From positions 1 to 48,046 of the forward strand of contig JACQWV010000078.1 in assembly GCA_016209085.1 (NCBI GenBank): a DNA stretch of 48,046 bases. The letters run 5' to 3'. This document shows, piece after piece, positions 32,199 to 40,340 of this stretch. How positions within the stretch are numbered: the first letter of the stretch is position 1; each line of letters opens with the position of its first letter. The position numbers and the translations under genes were made by a program. The DNA comes from Elusimicrobiota bacterium. Its GTDB lineage: Bacteria; Elusimicrobiota; Elusimicrobia; Elusimicrobiales; UBA9959. Under the pieces are notes generated by a model, which saw nothing but the letters and a program-made list of their open reading frames with translations, did not search any database and was not told the origin of the DNA.

Positions 32199-34153
32199 AC
32201 TTCATGATTTTATCGGTTACGGCCGTTCTGGTGGCGGTTTTTATTATTTACTGGCATTTCAAATTTAAATTTGTTTTCCCTCTTGAGAGCAGACTTTTTT
32301 TAATTGAAGGAAATCTTTCTAAATTTGACGGATTTGTAAAAGACATAATGGAACATTCTTACGTTCCGGATTCAATGGAGCATTACTCCGAACTTGTTGA
32401 AAACTGCCTTATCAGACTTCATAAGATATTTCCGGATGCCTGCATATTTACCTTTGAGGCTGTAAACGAGAACTGGAAGCTGATAAACTGTCTGAATGAT
32501 TTCGGCGACAGATTTGCGATAATGTCGGATTACAGGTGGGATGTTTTTGACAGGGCAGCCAAAACGTCGGAGACGGTGGTGGTTGAAAATTTTGAGTACG
32601 ATTCCGCCAATATCCTGGTAAAGTTTTTTAAGTCGCTGAATCTTAAATATGCGGCGGCGTGCCCATTCGGCGCGTTAGAGAAGAGCTCAAGATGGATATT
32701 CGTGTTCGCAAGCCCCAAAGCCCCGGATTACGACAGACTGCGCCCGTTTCTGGGCTTTTTGATTTCTCATTTCAACTCTCTTTACGCTTTTTCCTCCAGA
32801 GTGGTTCATATCGTCAAAGAAAATACGCAGATGAAAGACGAGCTGGGCGCTGTTTTGCATGAGCTGGACATGGCGGGGACTAAGCTCATTCAGAGGGCGA
32901 AAGAACGAAAAGCCCTGTACGAAGTCGTGACTGCGGTAACGGGCGAACATCGCGACCGTAAAATAGGATGCGCCGCAGTTTTGAATATAGTGGCAAAGAT
33001 AGCGGAAGCCGACGTGGTTGCATGCCTGCTCGTAGACGAAACAAAGGCCGAACTTGCGGTACAGCCGGGGGCATACGGCATACAGAAAGACGAATCCGCT
33101 TATTACAGAGTTCCCCTCTCTGATACGGCATCTTCCTCGGTCAGAACTTTTCTTACAGGCAAGCCTTTCATAAGCGGCAACGCCCAGGACGACCCTGATG
33201 TTATCCGGAAATATGCCTGCCTCTGGAACATCAATTCGCTTATGGTGGTGCCCATATCGCTTTATGATAAAACCATAGGAGTTTTGAGGGTTGGCAGCGC
33301 AAAACCTAATTTCTTCACCAACGAACAGCTTGAGTTTCTTAATATAATAGCGGATGAACTTGCAATTATCATAGAGATTTTCAGACTTTACGACAACCTG
33401 TCAAAAACAGCCGAGGAGCTTGCTCAGCTTAATAAAATCAAAGACGATTTCCTTTCCACTGTAAGCCACGAGCTTAAAACGCCGCTTACTACGATAAAAG
33501 GTTTCGTATCCGTGATACTCAGCGGCGAGGTGGGCCAGATTAACGAACAGCAGAGCAACTTTTTGAACATCGTGGACCAGGCAGTCAACAGGCTTAATAA
33601 TTTAATCTCCGATCTTCTTGATTTATCCAGGCTCAGCGGAAAGGTGGAGATGGAATTTAAAATGACGGATATGAAGGAAGTGATTAAGCATTCCCTGGAT
33701 AACATGTCTTTCAAAGCAAGAGAAAAGTCCATAAAAATATCCGCCAGTTTTGATGAAGACATTCTGCCTGTGCATGCAGACCCGAGATGGATAACCCAGG
33801 TCATAGACAATCTTCTGGTCAATGCCGTTAAATTTTCAAAAGCCGGGTCCAGCATTGATGTCACCGCGCATAACAAAGGAGACGTGGTAGTCGTCGGAGT
33901 GATAGACAACGGACCCGGCATCCCCCATAACGAGCAGAAATTCATATTTGAAAAATTCTATAGAGGAAAAAATAACGCCGGGCTTGTGCCCGGAACGGGA
34001 CTCGGTCTGGCCATATCAAAATCGGTAATTGAGAAACATAACGGAAAGATATGGGTTGAATCCAAAATGGGAGAAGGTTCCAGATTTTATTTTGCGATTC
34101 CCGCCGCAAAGACCCGTAAAAATGAGTCCAGAGTCACGAGTCAGGAGTCGTGA
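32195..34153 (+). CDS. GAF-containing sensor histidine kinase
   Basis: A 652-aa kinase with one N-terminal membrane span (about 3-22), a first GAF-like region (about 40-200), a short coiled coil, a second GAF domain (about 235-390) and HisKA with the phospho-acceptor H425 (FLSTVSHELKTPLTTIKGF). The HATPase_c domain shows N box NLLVNAVKFS, G1 DNGPGIP, F box FEKFYRG and G2 GTGLGLAISKS. It is cytoplasmic apart from the anchor. No receiver protein is next to it, so its partner is elsewhere. Overlap with the DnaA-like ATPase gene (ATGA) suggests tight co-expression. Confidence 0.92.
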   Translation: MNFMILSVTAVLVAVFIIYWHFKFKFVFPLESRLFLIEGNLSKFDGFVKDIMEHSYVPDSMEHYSELVENCLIRLHKIFPDACIFTFEAVNENWKLINCLNDFGDRFAIMSDYRWDVFDRAAKTSETVVVENFEYDSANILVKFFKSLNLKYAAACPFGALEKSSRWIFVFASPKAPDYDRLRPFLGFLISHFNSLYAFSSRVVHIVKENTQMKDELGAVLHELDMAGTKLIQRAKERKALYEVVTAVTGEHRDRKIGCAAVLNIVAKIAEADVVACLLVDETKAELAVQPGAYGIQKDESAYYRVPLSDTASSSVRTFLTGKPFISGNAQDDPDVIRKYACLWNINSLMVVPISLYDKTIGVLRVGSAKPNFFTNEQLEFLNIIADELAIIIEIFRLYDNLSKTAEELAQLNKIKDDFLSTVSHELKTPLTTIKGFVSVILSGEVGQINEQQSNFLNIVDQAVNRLNNLISDLLDLSRLSGKVEMEFKMTDMKEVIKHSLDNMSFKAREKSIKISASFDEDILPVHADPRWITQVIDNLLVNAVKFSKAGSSIDVTAHNKGDVVVVGVIDNGPGIPHNEQKFIFEKFYRGKNNAGLVPGTGLGLAISKSVIEKHNGKIWVESKMGEGSRFYFAIPAAKTRKNESRVTSQES

Positions 34154-34164
34154 GAGGATAATTT

Positions 34165-35274
34165 ATGAATCTGAAAAAAATGATTTTATGTTCCTTATCA
34201 TCTTTCCTCATTTGCGGATGCGCGGGAAACTTGAAGATAGGCCCCAAGGAGAATCTTGAGATTGTAGAGGCTGAAGGCGTTTTTGCCGGGACGCCTTACA
34301 ATCCTGTTGAGGCTAAGTCAGCCGCGTTGTTTAATGCCCGCAGGAATTCGGTGGAACGGGTTATGGATTTGTTTCTTAGCGATGAATTAAAGGTCAGGCG
34401 CCAGAGCCTGCTGGAATCAAAAATACTGAATGCGCCGCATGCATACATTAAGAAATATAAGATAGTCTCTGAGTCGGAAGGAGCGGGAGAATATAAAACA
34501 AAAATAAAAGCCTATATTTTTGTAGACAAAATCATGAATTCGCTTAGAAGCAGTAAATTAATACAGGGGCCTGCGCTCTCTTTTAAGAATTGTCTGGCCG
34601 TGAAAGAGACTATTGACGGGACAGCTTCAAAATCAGGAAAAACCTTACAGGGATTTGAAAGCGTTTTTAACGGGGAGAAGTCTTTTGAATGGACCAGATT
34701 ATCCGGCGAGGATATGCCCGAGGGCGATTTAATCCGGGCGGCTGCCGTTTCCGGCTGCCGGATAGCGCTTATCGGCGTTTCATCAGCTGAAAAGATTGCC
34801 GTCTCAGGCCAAATTCAGACCGGTTTCGTGCAGTATCGTTCAAAATTTACCGTGAAAGTATTTGACATTCCGACGGGAAAGGTTTCAGATGAAATTTTTT
34901 TAGAGGCAAACTCAATGGACGCCTCAGCCGAAAATTCCGCTCAAAAAGCCCTTTATTCGGCAGGAGAGGCTGTCGCGAGGGAAATAAGTCCTCGCATGAG
35001 CAAATTAATAAATGTTGAAACTCCGATGAAATTGGTCGTAAAATCCATTAAGGGCGCGGAGAAAATCAGAAACTTTAAAAATTTTCTTGAGTCTCTTCCT
35101 GTTGTGCAGGCTGTCAGTCTTGAAAATCTTGAATTCGGAGAGGCGGTATTCCACGTTTATGCCGGCCGCATACAGCCCGAAGAATTCGTAAGCCATATTT
35201 TAAGAAAAGAAATTCTCCCTCTTGAACTGGAAGGCACCGGCAAAAACGAGATTGTTTTGAAAGTAGTGCAGTAG
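34165..35274 (+). CDS. Lipoprotein, FlgT/LPP20-like
   Basis: A 369-aa protein with a lipoprotein signal (SFLICGC, lipidated C19). Residues about 30-130 resemble the N-terminal domain of FlgT-like proteins (SAALFNARRNSVERVMDLFL, then KYKIVSESEGAGEYKTKIKA). The rest has a CsgG/TolB-like look (GCRIALIGVSSAEKIAV, KVFDIPTGKVSDEIFLEA). The start is 11 nt after the kinase stop, with GAGAGG upstream. It heads a run of three lipoproteins. The family assignment is tentative. Confidence 0.65.
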   Translation: MNLKKMILCSLSSFLICGCAGNLKIGPKENLEIVEAEGVFAGTPYNPVEAKSAALFNARRNSVERVMDLFLSDELKVRRQSLLESKILNAPHAYIKKYKIVSESEGAGEYKTKIKAYIFVDKIMNSLRSSKLIQGPALSFKNCLAVKETIDGTASKSGKTLQGFESVFNGEKSFEWTRLSGEDMPEGDLIRAAAVSGCRIALIGVSSAEKIAVSGQIQTGFVQYRSKFTVKVFDIPTGKVSDEIFLEANSMDASAENSAQKALYSAGEAVAREISPRMSKLINVETPMKLVVKSIKGAEKIRNFKNFLESLPVVQAVSLENLEFGEAVFHVYAGRIQPEEFVSHILRKEILPLELEGTGKNEIVLKVVQ

Positions 35275-35275
35275 C

Positions 35276-35294
35276 GGCAGAGCGAAGCTCTGCC
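35276..35294. repeat. Hairpin ggcagagc-gaa-gctctgcc after the stop codon
   Basis: An 8-bp perfect stem with GAA loop starts 2 nt after the stop. It contains GCGAAGC, as does 6152-6168, which also directly follows a stop codon. Confidence 0.75.
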
Positions 35295-35306
35295 TTAAAG
35301 ATAATA

Positions 35307-35348
35307 AAAGGTGATAAGATGATAAGGTGGTAAGCAAGACAAAGGCAG
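35307..35348. repeat. 42-bp dispersed repeat, copy 2
   Basis: 41 of 42 bases match 7163-7204. Here the copy is wholly intergenic. Confidence 0.8.
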
Positions 35349-35419
35349 TAGCCAGGAAACAGGATACAACTATAAGCAGATTTTTTAAATTTCAATCCTT
35401 ATCAACAACTTGATTTTTT

Positions 35420-36016
35420 ATGAAAAAACTCATTTTCTCGGCATTGTGTCTGATTTTTTTGGGATGCGTCTCCCAGCAGAAATATACGATTTCGCCTCAA
35501 TTTTCCGCCTTCCGTTCCGAGAAACTGGTTCTTCTGCCTTTTGAAAACCGCACCGTTGATTTGTCAGCCCAGGAAATTCTGAGAAAAATGGTTCATAGGA
35601 GATTCACCGAAAAGGGATATTCCCTGCTTTCTATTGAGGAAACGGATGAGAAACTGCGCAGTATCGGGATAACGGACGGCGGACAGCTTAATTCGGCGCA
35701 AACGGATAAACTTGAAAAACTTTTCGGAAAGGGCATGTTCTGCTACGGGATAGTGGAAGATTTCATGCTTCAGAATGTGGGATTTGTGGTAAGAAAAAAA
35801 GTGGCGCTTAGTCTTAAAATCAGTTCCTCGTCCGGGGAAATTCTTTTTGAAGCTTCCGGCGAGGGCAGGGATTTAAAGATATTCACGGACAGAGAAAAGG
35901 CGAAAAAAGCGTTTGTCACCCAAACCGCCGTAAAACTTGTTCAGAACATTTTAAAAACGCCGCTTCTGCGCGAGTCGGAGATAGCCGTTGAAAAAATTTT
36001 TAGTAAAATACCTTAA
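35420..36016 (+). CDS. Lipoprotein, GNA1162/DUF799-like
   Basis: A 198-aa lipoprotein (signal MKKLIFSALCLIFLGC, lipidated C16). The core follows the GNA1162 pattern: FSAFRSEKLVLLPFENRTVD, a helix ending in the small IGITDGGQL loop, then LFGKGMFCYGIVEDFMLQNV and repeated beta strands (KVALSLKISSSSGEILFEA). In several Gram-negative bacteria such genes sit next to a csgG-like gene, as here. It is probably periplasmic-side outer-membrane associated. Confidence 0.7.
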   Translation: MKKLIFSALCLIFLGCVSQQKYTISPQFSAFRSEKLVLLPFENRTVDLSAQEILRKMVHRRFTEKGYSLLSIEETDEKLRSIGITDGGQLNSAQTDKLEKLFGKGMFCYGIVEDFMLQNVGFVVRKKVALSLKISSSSGEILFEASGEGRDLKIFTDREKAKKAFVTQTAVKLVQNILKTPLLRESEIAVEKIFSKIP

Positions 36017-36020
36017 ATCA

Positions 36021-36155
36021 CAGTAAATAGAGATTGAGTGATTGAGTAAATAGTGATTAAGTAAACAGTTATTAAGTAATTAAGTTTTCCTTAAAAAATT
36101 TCTAAAAACTTAATTGCTTAATCTCTCAATCACTTAATCACTCTGTTACTTGGAG
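36021..36155. repeat. Long imperfect palindrome of gattgag/ctcaatc words
   Basis: gattgagtgattgagtaaat (about 36032 on) faces ctcaatcacttaatcact (about 36126-36143), with an inner aattaagtttt/aaaacttaatt pair. It occupies the whole gap upstream of the csgG-like gene apart from the ribosome binding site GGAGG (about 36152-36156). Confidence 0.65.
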
Positions 36156-36160
36156 GAGAT

Positions 36161-37102
36161 ATGAAAAAACTGATTCTTGCAGCAGTCATCGCGGCGCCGG
36201 TGATATTTTCATCGTGCGCGCCGAGGAAATCCGTAAGACGGGAGCAGGCCATGTCTGTCAAGGAGACCGAGAAAGTTGAATCAAAATATACCGCGCCCAA
36301 GAGGAGAATAGGCGTGGTTGAATTTGAAAACAAGACAGCCTACGGCCAGGGGAGATTAGGCAGTTCGGCTTCCGACGTGTTGATAACCGAGCTTGTCAAA
36401 TCGGAAAAATTTATCGTGGTTGAAAGGGATAAACTAAACAAAATAATGGAAGAGCAGAAGTTCCAGGGACAGGGAATAGTTGACGCCGAAACTGCCGTCA
36501 AAGTGGGAAAGGTTTTGGGGCTTGAAGCCATAGTGGTCGGCGCAGTTTCCCAATTCGGCGTTAAAACCGAAGGCCATGATTATCTGCTCAAACAGGGAAA
36601 ACAGCAGGTTGCCGAGGTGGCGGTTGATATAAGGTTGGTTGATGTGGAAACCGGACAAATTCTTCTCGCCGACTCCGGCAAAGGCGTTACCAAACGCAAA
36701 TGGGGAAGTTTTCTGGGAATGGGCACAAAAGGCGGATATGACGAAACCATAGAAGGAGACGCTCTGCGGGCAGCTATAGTCCAGTTCGTGGATAATATCA
36801 TCAGCCAGATGAACAAGAAACAATGGTCCTGCGTGATAGCCGATGCTTATGACCAGGAATTGTACATCAGCGCGGGACAGGAATCAGGGCTTGAAATTGA
36901 AACAAAGCTTGACTGTTATCATCAGGGAACCGCTATAAGAGACCCCAGATCAAAGCTGGTGATAGGCCACAGGGAAGAATATATAGGCAGCGTTGAAATC
37001 ACAAGATATTGCGGGGAAGGGGGAGACTGCTCTATTGCAAAGCTTGTTAAAAGCGGTTCTGCTTCGGCAAAAGCAGGAGACATCTGCAGATTGGCAAAAT
37101 AA
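36161..37102 (+). CDS. CsgG-family lipoprotein
   Basis: A 313-aa protein with a lipobox (VIFSSC, C19). The CsgG-like domain covers about residues 48-215: RRIGVVEFENKTAYGQGRLG, VLITELVKSEKFIVVERDKL, AVKVGKVLGLEAIVVGAVSQ, VAVDIRLVDVETGQILLADS. A C-terminal part of about 90 residues with several cysteines is extra. CsgG in E. coli is a secretion pore for curli; without csgA/B/E/F nearby, a curli role is not supported, and many CsgG-domain lipoproteins have unknown roles. The start has a strong GGAGG. The stop overlaps the ATG of the next gene (TAATG). Confidence 0.85.
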   Translation: MKKLILAAVIAAPVIFSSCAPRKSVRREQAMSVKETEKVESKYTAPKRRIGVVEFENKTAYGQGRLGSSASDVLITELVKSEKFIVVERDKLNKIMEEQKFQGQGIVDAETAVKVGKVLGLEAIVVGAVSQFGVKTEGHDYLLKQGKQQVAEVAVDIRLVDVETGQILLADSGKGVTKRKWGSFLGMGTKGGYDETIEGDALRAAIVQFVDNIISQMNKKQWSCVIADAYDQELYISAGQESGLEIETKLDCYHQGTAIRDPRSKLVIGHREEYIGSVEITRYCGEGGDCSIAKLVKSGSASAKAGDICRLAK

Positions 37103-38637
37103 TGCTTTCAAAAGTCTGGAGTCTCAGCCTTAAAGGTATAGAGGGCTTTCTTGTAGGCGTTGAGGTTGACATATCTTCGGGGCTTCCTTCTTTTTCCATC
37201 GTGGGCCTTCCGGATGCGGGGATAAAAGAATCCAGGGACCGAATAATAGCCGCATTAAAAAATTCAGGTTTTGATTTTCCGACCAAAAGAATCACCGTAA
37301 ACCTCTCTCCTGCCGAAGTAAAAAAAGCCGGCACGCATTTTGACCTTCCCATCGCTTTGGGAATTATTTTTGCTTCGGGACAGATTCCTGCCCAGTCAAG
37401 GCACAAACTTGAAAAAACCGCATTTATCGGCGAACTTGCCCTGAACGGAGACATCAGGCATGCAGTGGGCGTTCTTCCGATGGTGATTTCCCTTAAAGGC
37501 TCTACCCTGGTAGAGGGCGTGGTGGTTCCTGAGGAAAATGAAGCGGAGGCATGCATTTCAGGCGTAAAATCTTTTCACGCAAAGAGCATAAGAGATATCG
37601 CCGGTTTTTTTGCCGGCAGCGCCGAACTTAAGCCGTGCCGTAAAACCGAGAAATACTCCGTACAGGAATCAATGCCTGATTTTTCAGAAGTTAAAAATCA
37701 GATGCTTGCAAAAAGGGCTCTTGAAATAGCCGCCGCAGGCTTTCATAACGTGATTATGGTAGGCCCTCCGGGTTCAGGAAAAAGCATGCTTGCCAAACGT
37801 TTTTCCTCAATCCTGCCTCCGCTTTCTATTGATGAAATGCTTGAAATAAGCAAAATTTATTCGGTGAGCGGCATTGCCGAATTAAATCAGGCGCCTTCAA
37901 GGCCTTTCAGGGAGCCGCATCACAGCATTTCCGACGCTGCGCTTATAGGAGGCGGGCAGAATCCGAGACCCGGCGAGATTTCCCTTGCTCATAACGGGGT
38001 TCTGTTTTTGGACGAGTTCCCGGAGTTTTCCAGGCCTGCCATTGAATCTTTGAGAGAGCCGATGGAGTCGTGGAAAGTTACAATTTCAAGAGTCAGGGAA
38101 GCCGTAAGCTATCCTGCCAGGTTTATTCTTATAGCAGCCATGAACCCGTGCCCCTGCGGTTACTCCGGACACCCTTTGAGGGAATGCGATTGCACGCCTC
38201 TGCAGATACACAAATACCGTTCCAAAATATCAGGCCCGATTCTGGACAGGATAGACATACACGTGAGCCTTTCCCCCATAAAATACGCGGAATGGGCTGA
38301 TTTAAAATCCTCTGAACCTTCCAAAAACATAAGGGAAAGGGTCATGAACGCTCTTGAAAGGCAGGGAAAAAGATTTAAAAACTCAGCGATGCGCGCAAAT
38401 TCCTTCATGGACAGCTCCTGCATAAAGAAATTTTGTCCGATTCCGAACGAGGCCGGAAGAATCCTTGAGTCAGCCATGAATAGATTCGGATTTTCAGCCA
38501 GAAGTCTTGACAAAATACTGAAAGTCTCAAGAACAATAGCGGATCTTGACAGTTCGGACGAAATAAAAAAGGAGCATGTAATAGAAGCGGTGCAGTACCG
38601 CCTGCTGGATAAGGCCATGGAATTATCCGTGTGCTGA
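37102..38637 (+). CDS. comM: ComM/YifB-family AAA+ ATPase
   Basis: A 511-aa Mg-chelatase-like AAA+ protein; in Vibrio ComM is a helicase that promotes branch migration during natural transformation. Features are the N-terminal Lon-substrate-like fold (LKGIEGFLVGVEVDISSGLP, FPTKRITVNLSPAEVKKAG), Walker A GPPGSGKSM (about 220), FREPHHSISDAALIGGG, Walker B GVLFLDEFPEF, the Cys motif AMNPCPCGYSGHP and the C-terminal RSLDKILKVSRTIADL. With comEC in the same window this suggests a possible DNA uptake capability. It overlaps the csgG-like gene by 1 nt. Confidence 0.95.
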   Translation: MLSKVWSLSLKGIEGFLVGVEVDISSGLPSFSIVGLPDAGIKESRDRIIAALKNSGFDFPTKRITVNLSPAEVKKAGTHFDLPIALGIIFASGQIPAQSRHKLEKTAFIGELALNGDIRHAVGVLPMVISLKGSTLVEGVVVPEENEAEACISGVKSFHAKSIRDIAGFFAGSAELKPCRKTEKYSVQESMPDFSEVKNQMLAKRALEIAAAGFHNVIMVGPPGSGKSMLAKRFSSILPPLSIDEMLEISKIYSVSGIAELNQAPSRPFREPHHSISDAALIGGGQNPRPGEISLAHNGVLFLDEFPEFSRPAIESLREPMESWKVTISRVREAVSYPARFILIAAMNPCPCGYSGHPLRECDCTPLQIHKYRSKISGPILDRIDIHVSLSPIKYAEWADLKSSEPSKNIRERVMNALERQGKRFKNSAMRANSFMDSSCIKKFCPIPNEAGRILESAMNRFGFSARSLDKILKVSRTIADLDSSDEIKKEHVIEAVQYRLLDKAMELSVC

Positions 38638-38682
38638 CCTTGATTCTGTTGTCCAGGAAATAAAAAGTTTAGAAAATTAAAT

Positions 38683-38704
38683 ATCCTTGAAATAGGGATT
38701 TTTT
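38683..38704 (+). terminator. Weak intrinsic terminator after comM
   Basis: atcct (38683-38687) pairs with gggat (38695-38699) over a 7-nt loop, followed by a run of T (38699-38704). The stem is short. It would separate the lipoprotein/comM transcript from the AT-rich cluster. Confidence 0.4.
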
Positions 38705-38712
38705 AAGGCTAT

Positions 38713-38742
38713 TTGACAATACTTTGAAGAGAAAACTACAAT
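38713..38742 (+). promoter_or_regulatory. Promoter at the left edge of the AT-rich cluster
   Basis: ttgaca (38713-38718), 18-nt spacer, tacaat (38737-38742). The -35 box is perfect and the -10 box has one mismatch. The start of transcription would be about 25 nt before the small ORF at 38777. Confidence 0.7.
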
Positions 38743-38776
38743 ATACTTTATAAAATAGAAGTTTGGAGGGGAAATT

Positions 38777-38860
38777 ATGGAATATATTAAAAATGTAGTA
38801 AAAGACATTAAAGAACAGTTGGGTAAGCTGGTATCAATTTGCACACATAGATGGCCATAA
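38777..38860 (+). CDS. 27-aa peptide, candidate precursor peptide 1
   Basis: ATG at 38777 follows GGAGGGG (38765-38771) at ideal spacing, itself behind a good promoter. The peptide starts MEYIKNVVKDIKEQLGKL and ends with SICTHRWP. The first 20 residues suit an amphipathic helix; the last six (CTHRWP) include Cys, Thr, Arg and Trp. It aligns without gaps to the 51-aa ORF at 46524 (identical M1, I4, K5, Q14, L15, C22, T23, plus several conservative matches). It lies 122 nt before the operon-like enzyme genes. A modified-peptide precursor is my preferred reading; a small leader or toxin peptide is possible. Confidence 0.6.
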   Translation: MEYIKNVVKDIKEQLGKLVSICTHRWP

Positions 38861-38982
38861 GCCAGCAATGCTTAACCTATCATTAGTCCTCTGTTATTGA
38901 TAAATTGAAAGATTCGTTTTTTCTAACACTCTTCTTAACTATTGTATAGTATATGAGGAGTATTTTTGATTGGTAAATTATT

Positions 38983-40305
38983 ATGACCGTTGAAACAGAA
39001 CTTGTTTCTCTTTTATCGGTACTTAGGCCGGATGTCTTGCGTTTAGACAGAATTTCTTCTCTTATACAAGATACAAGAGTTAATATAGATCTTTTTATTT
39101 CTCAAGTGATTTGGCACAAAGTTAAGCCTCAAGTACTTTTCAATTTGGCGCACATCTATAAAAATATTAGGGACAAGAGTCGCTTTTTTCAAAAAGTCGA
39201 GGATTATTTTTTAGAATATTCTCCCAATGCCTATGATAAAAACCAAATTGCAAAATTGTTTATGGAAAATATAAATAATATTCAGCGTTATCAGAAGGAT
39301 ATGATTTTTTTAAAAGGAAGCATATTGCAGGCTTTGTATTGTCAAAATACACACGCTTATCGGCAAATGAATGACATAGATGTCTTATTCCCGGATTTTC
39401 CAGCATTTTGTACCTTCTTAAATTCCTTACCTTTCATAGGATATGAATATCCGGATAAAATGCAGTTAAATTGTAGACACGTCCAGCCGGTTAAGGGAAA
39501 ATCTCAAATACCACTTTCAAAAGTTCGTCTTATATCGGCACACTGTGTCCCCATAGGATATCCAAAAAATAAAAGTTTTAGGAAGATCGATTTTAACTTT
39601 GGAGATTATCTTTATATACCCACAGCGAATATCTTACAAGATAAAAGATTGCTATCATTCAATCGAGTAAATTTTTATGCAACATCAGTTATAGATGAAA
39701 TCGTGATATTAATTGCTCACGCCGTAGACCATGTCCAGACGCGATGGCTATGGATAAATGACCTTTATATTTTATGTAAATATGAAGATATTAACTGGAA
39801 TAATTTATTTGACAAACTTCGGCAAAGGGGCTTATTGACGATCTTCGGCGCGTGGATTGATATTTTATCTGAGCTCTATAATGAATCAAAATTAATTCCT
39901 CCCGTATATGCAGAACAACTTGTATCTGCTTTTGATCCCTCTCGGAATTTACAAAAGTGGGTAAAAAAATCTATTATAGATAAACCATCTGCCTATGTGA
40001 ATTATAAAATTAAATCTGCGGTTATTACTAACAGTTCCAAATATTTTTTATCAGCAAAAATTGTGATTTTTGTGCTGTTCGTAAGTATGTTGAAAGAATA
40101 TATCCCTTACTCAATTATTAATTTTTTTAAAAAAATCACTGACCCCATAAAAATATTTTTTCATATACCTGTCGCCCTTCCGAGACTGTATGGATTTGAA
40201 CAATGCTTAGCAGAGCATTATGAAGGTAATTCGTTGTTTTTGGAATGGGATGTCTTTCGTGGTTTTAAAGTATCTTTTCAAAAATTTCTATTAAGAGAAG
40301 AATAG
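38983..40305 (+). CDS. Nucleotidyltransferase-family protein (NTP_transf_5-like)
   Basis: A 440-aa protein. Around residues 108-137 it shows the signature of the PF14907 group: LKGSILQALY, then RQMNDIDVLFPD with the paired Asp residues expected to bind metal. Later it has DHVQTRWLWINDLYILCK, also typical. Members often sit in peptide-natural-product clusters (for example lasso peptides) or capsule loci, frequently beside HprK-like kinases, as here. The substrate is not known. AT-rich coding and the lack of a clear ribosome binding site set it apart from the genes to the left. Confidence 0.75.
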   Translation: MTVETELVSLLSVLRPDVLRLDRISSLIQDTRVNIDLFISQVIWHKVKPQVLFNLAHIYKNIRDKSRFFQKVEDYFLEYSPNAYDKNQIAKLFMENINNIQRYQKDMIFLKGSILQALYCQNTHAYRQMNDIDVLFPDFPAFCTFLNSLPFIGYEYPDKMQLNCRHVQPVKGKSQIPLSKVRLISAHCVPIGYPKNKSFRKIDFNFGDYLYIPTANILQDKRLLSFNRVNFYATSVIDEIVILIAHAVDHVQTRWLWINDLYILCKYEDINWNNLFDKLRQRGLLTIFGAWIDILSELYNESKLIPPVYAEQLVSAFDPSRNLQKWVKKSIIDKPSAYVNYKIKSAVITNSSKYFLSAKIVIFVLFVSMLKEYIPYSIINFFKKITDPIKIFFHIPVALPRLYGFEQCLAEHYEGNSLFLEWDVFRGFKVSFQKFLLREE

Positions 40306-40340
40306 AATGCATTGTTCGCTGTTGGTTGGCATGAGATAGC

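Noticed and set aside
36161-37102. Curli secretion operon
   Set aside because: Only a CsgG-like domain is present; no csgA, csgB, csgE or csgF genes lie nearby.
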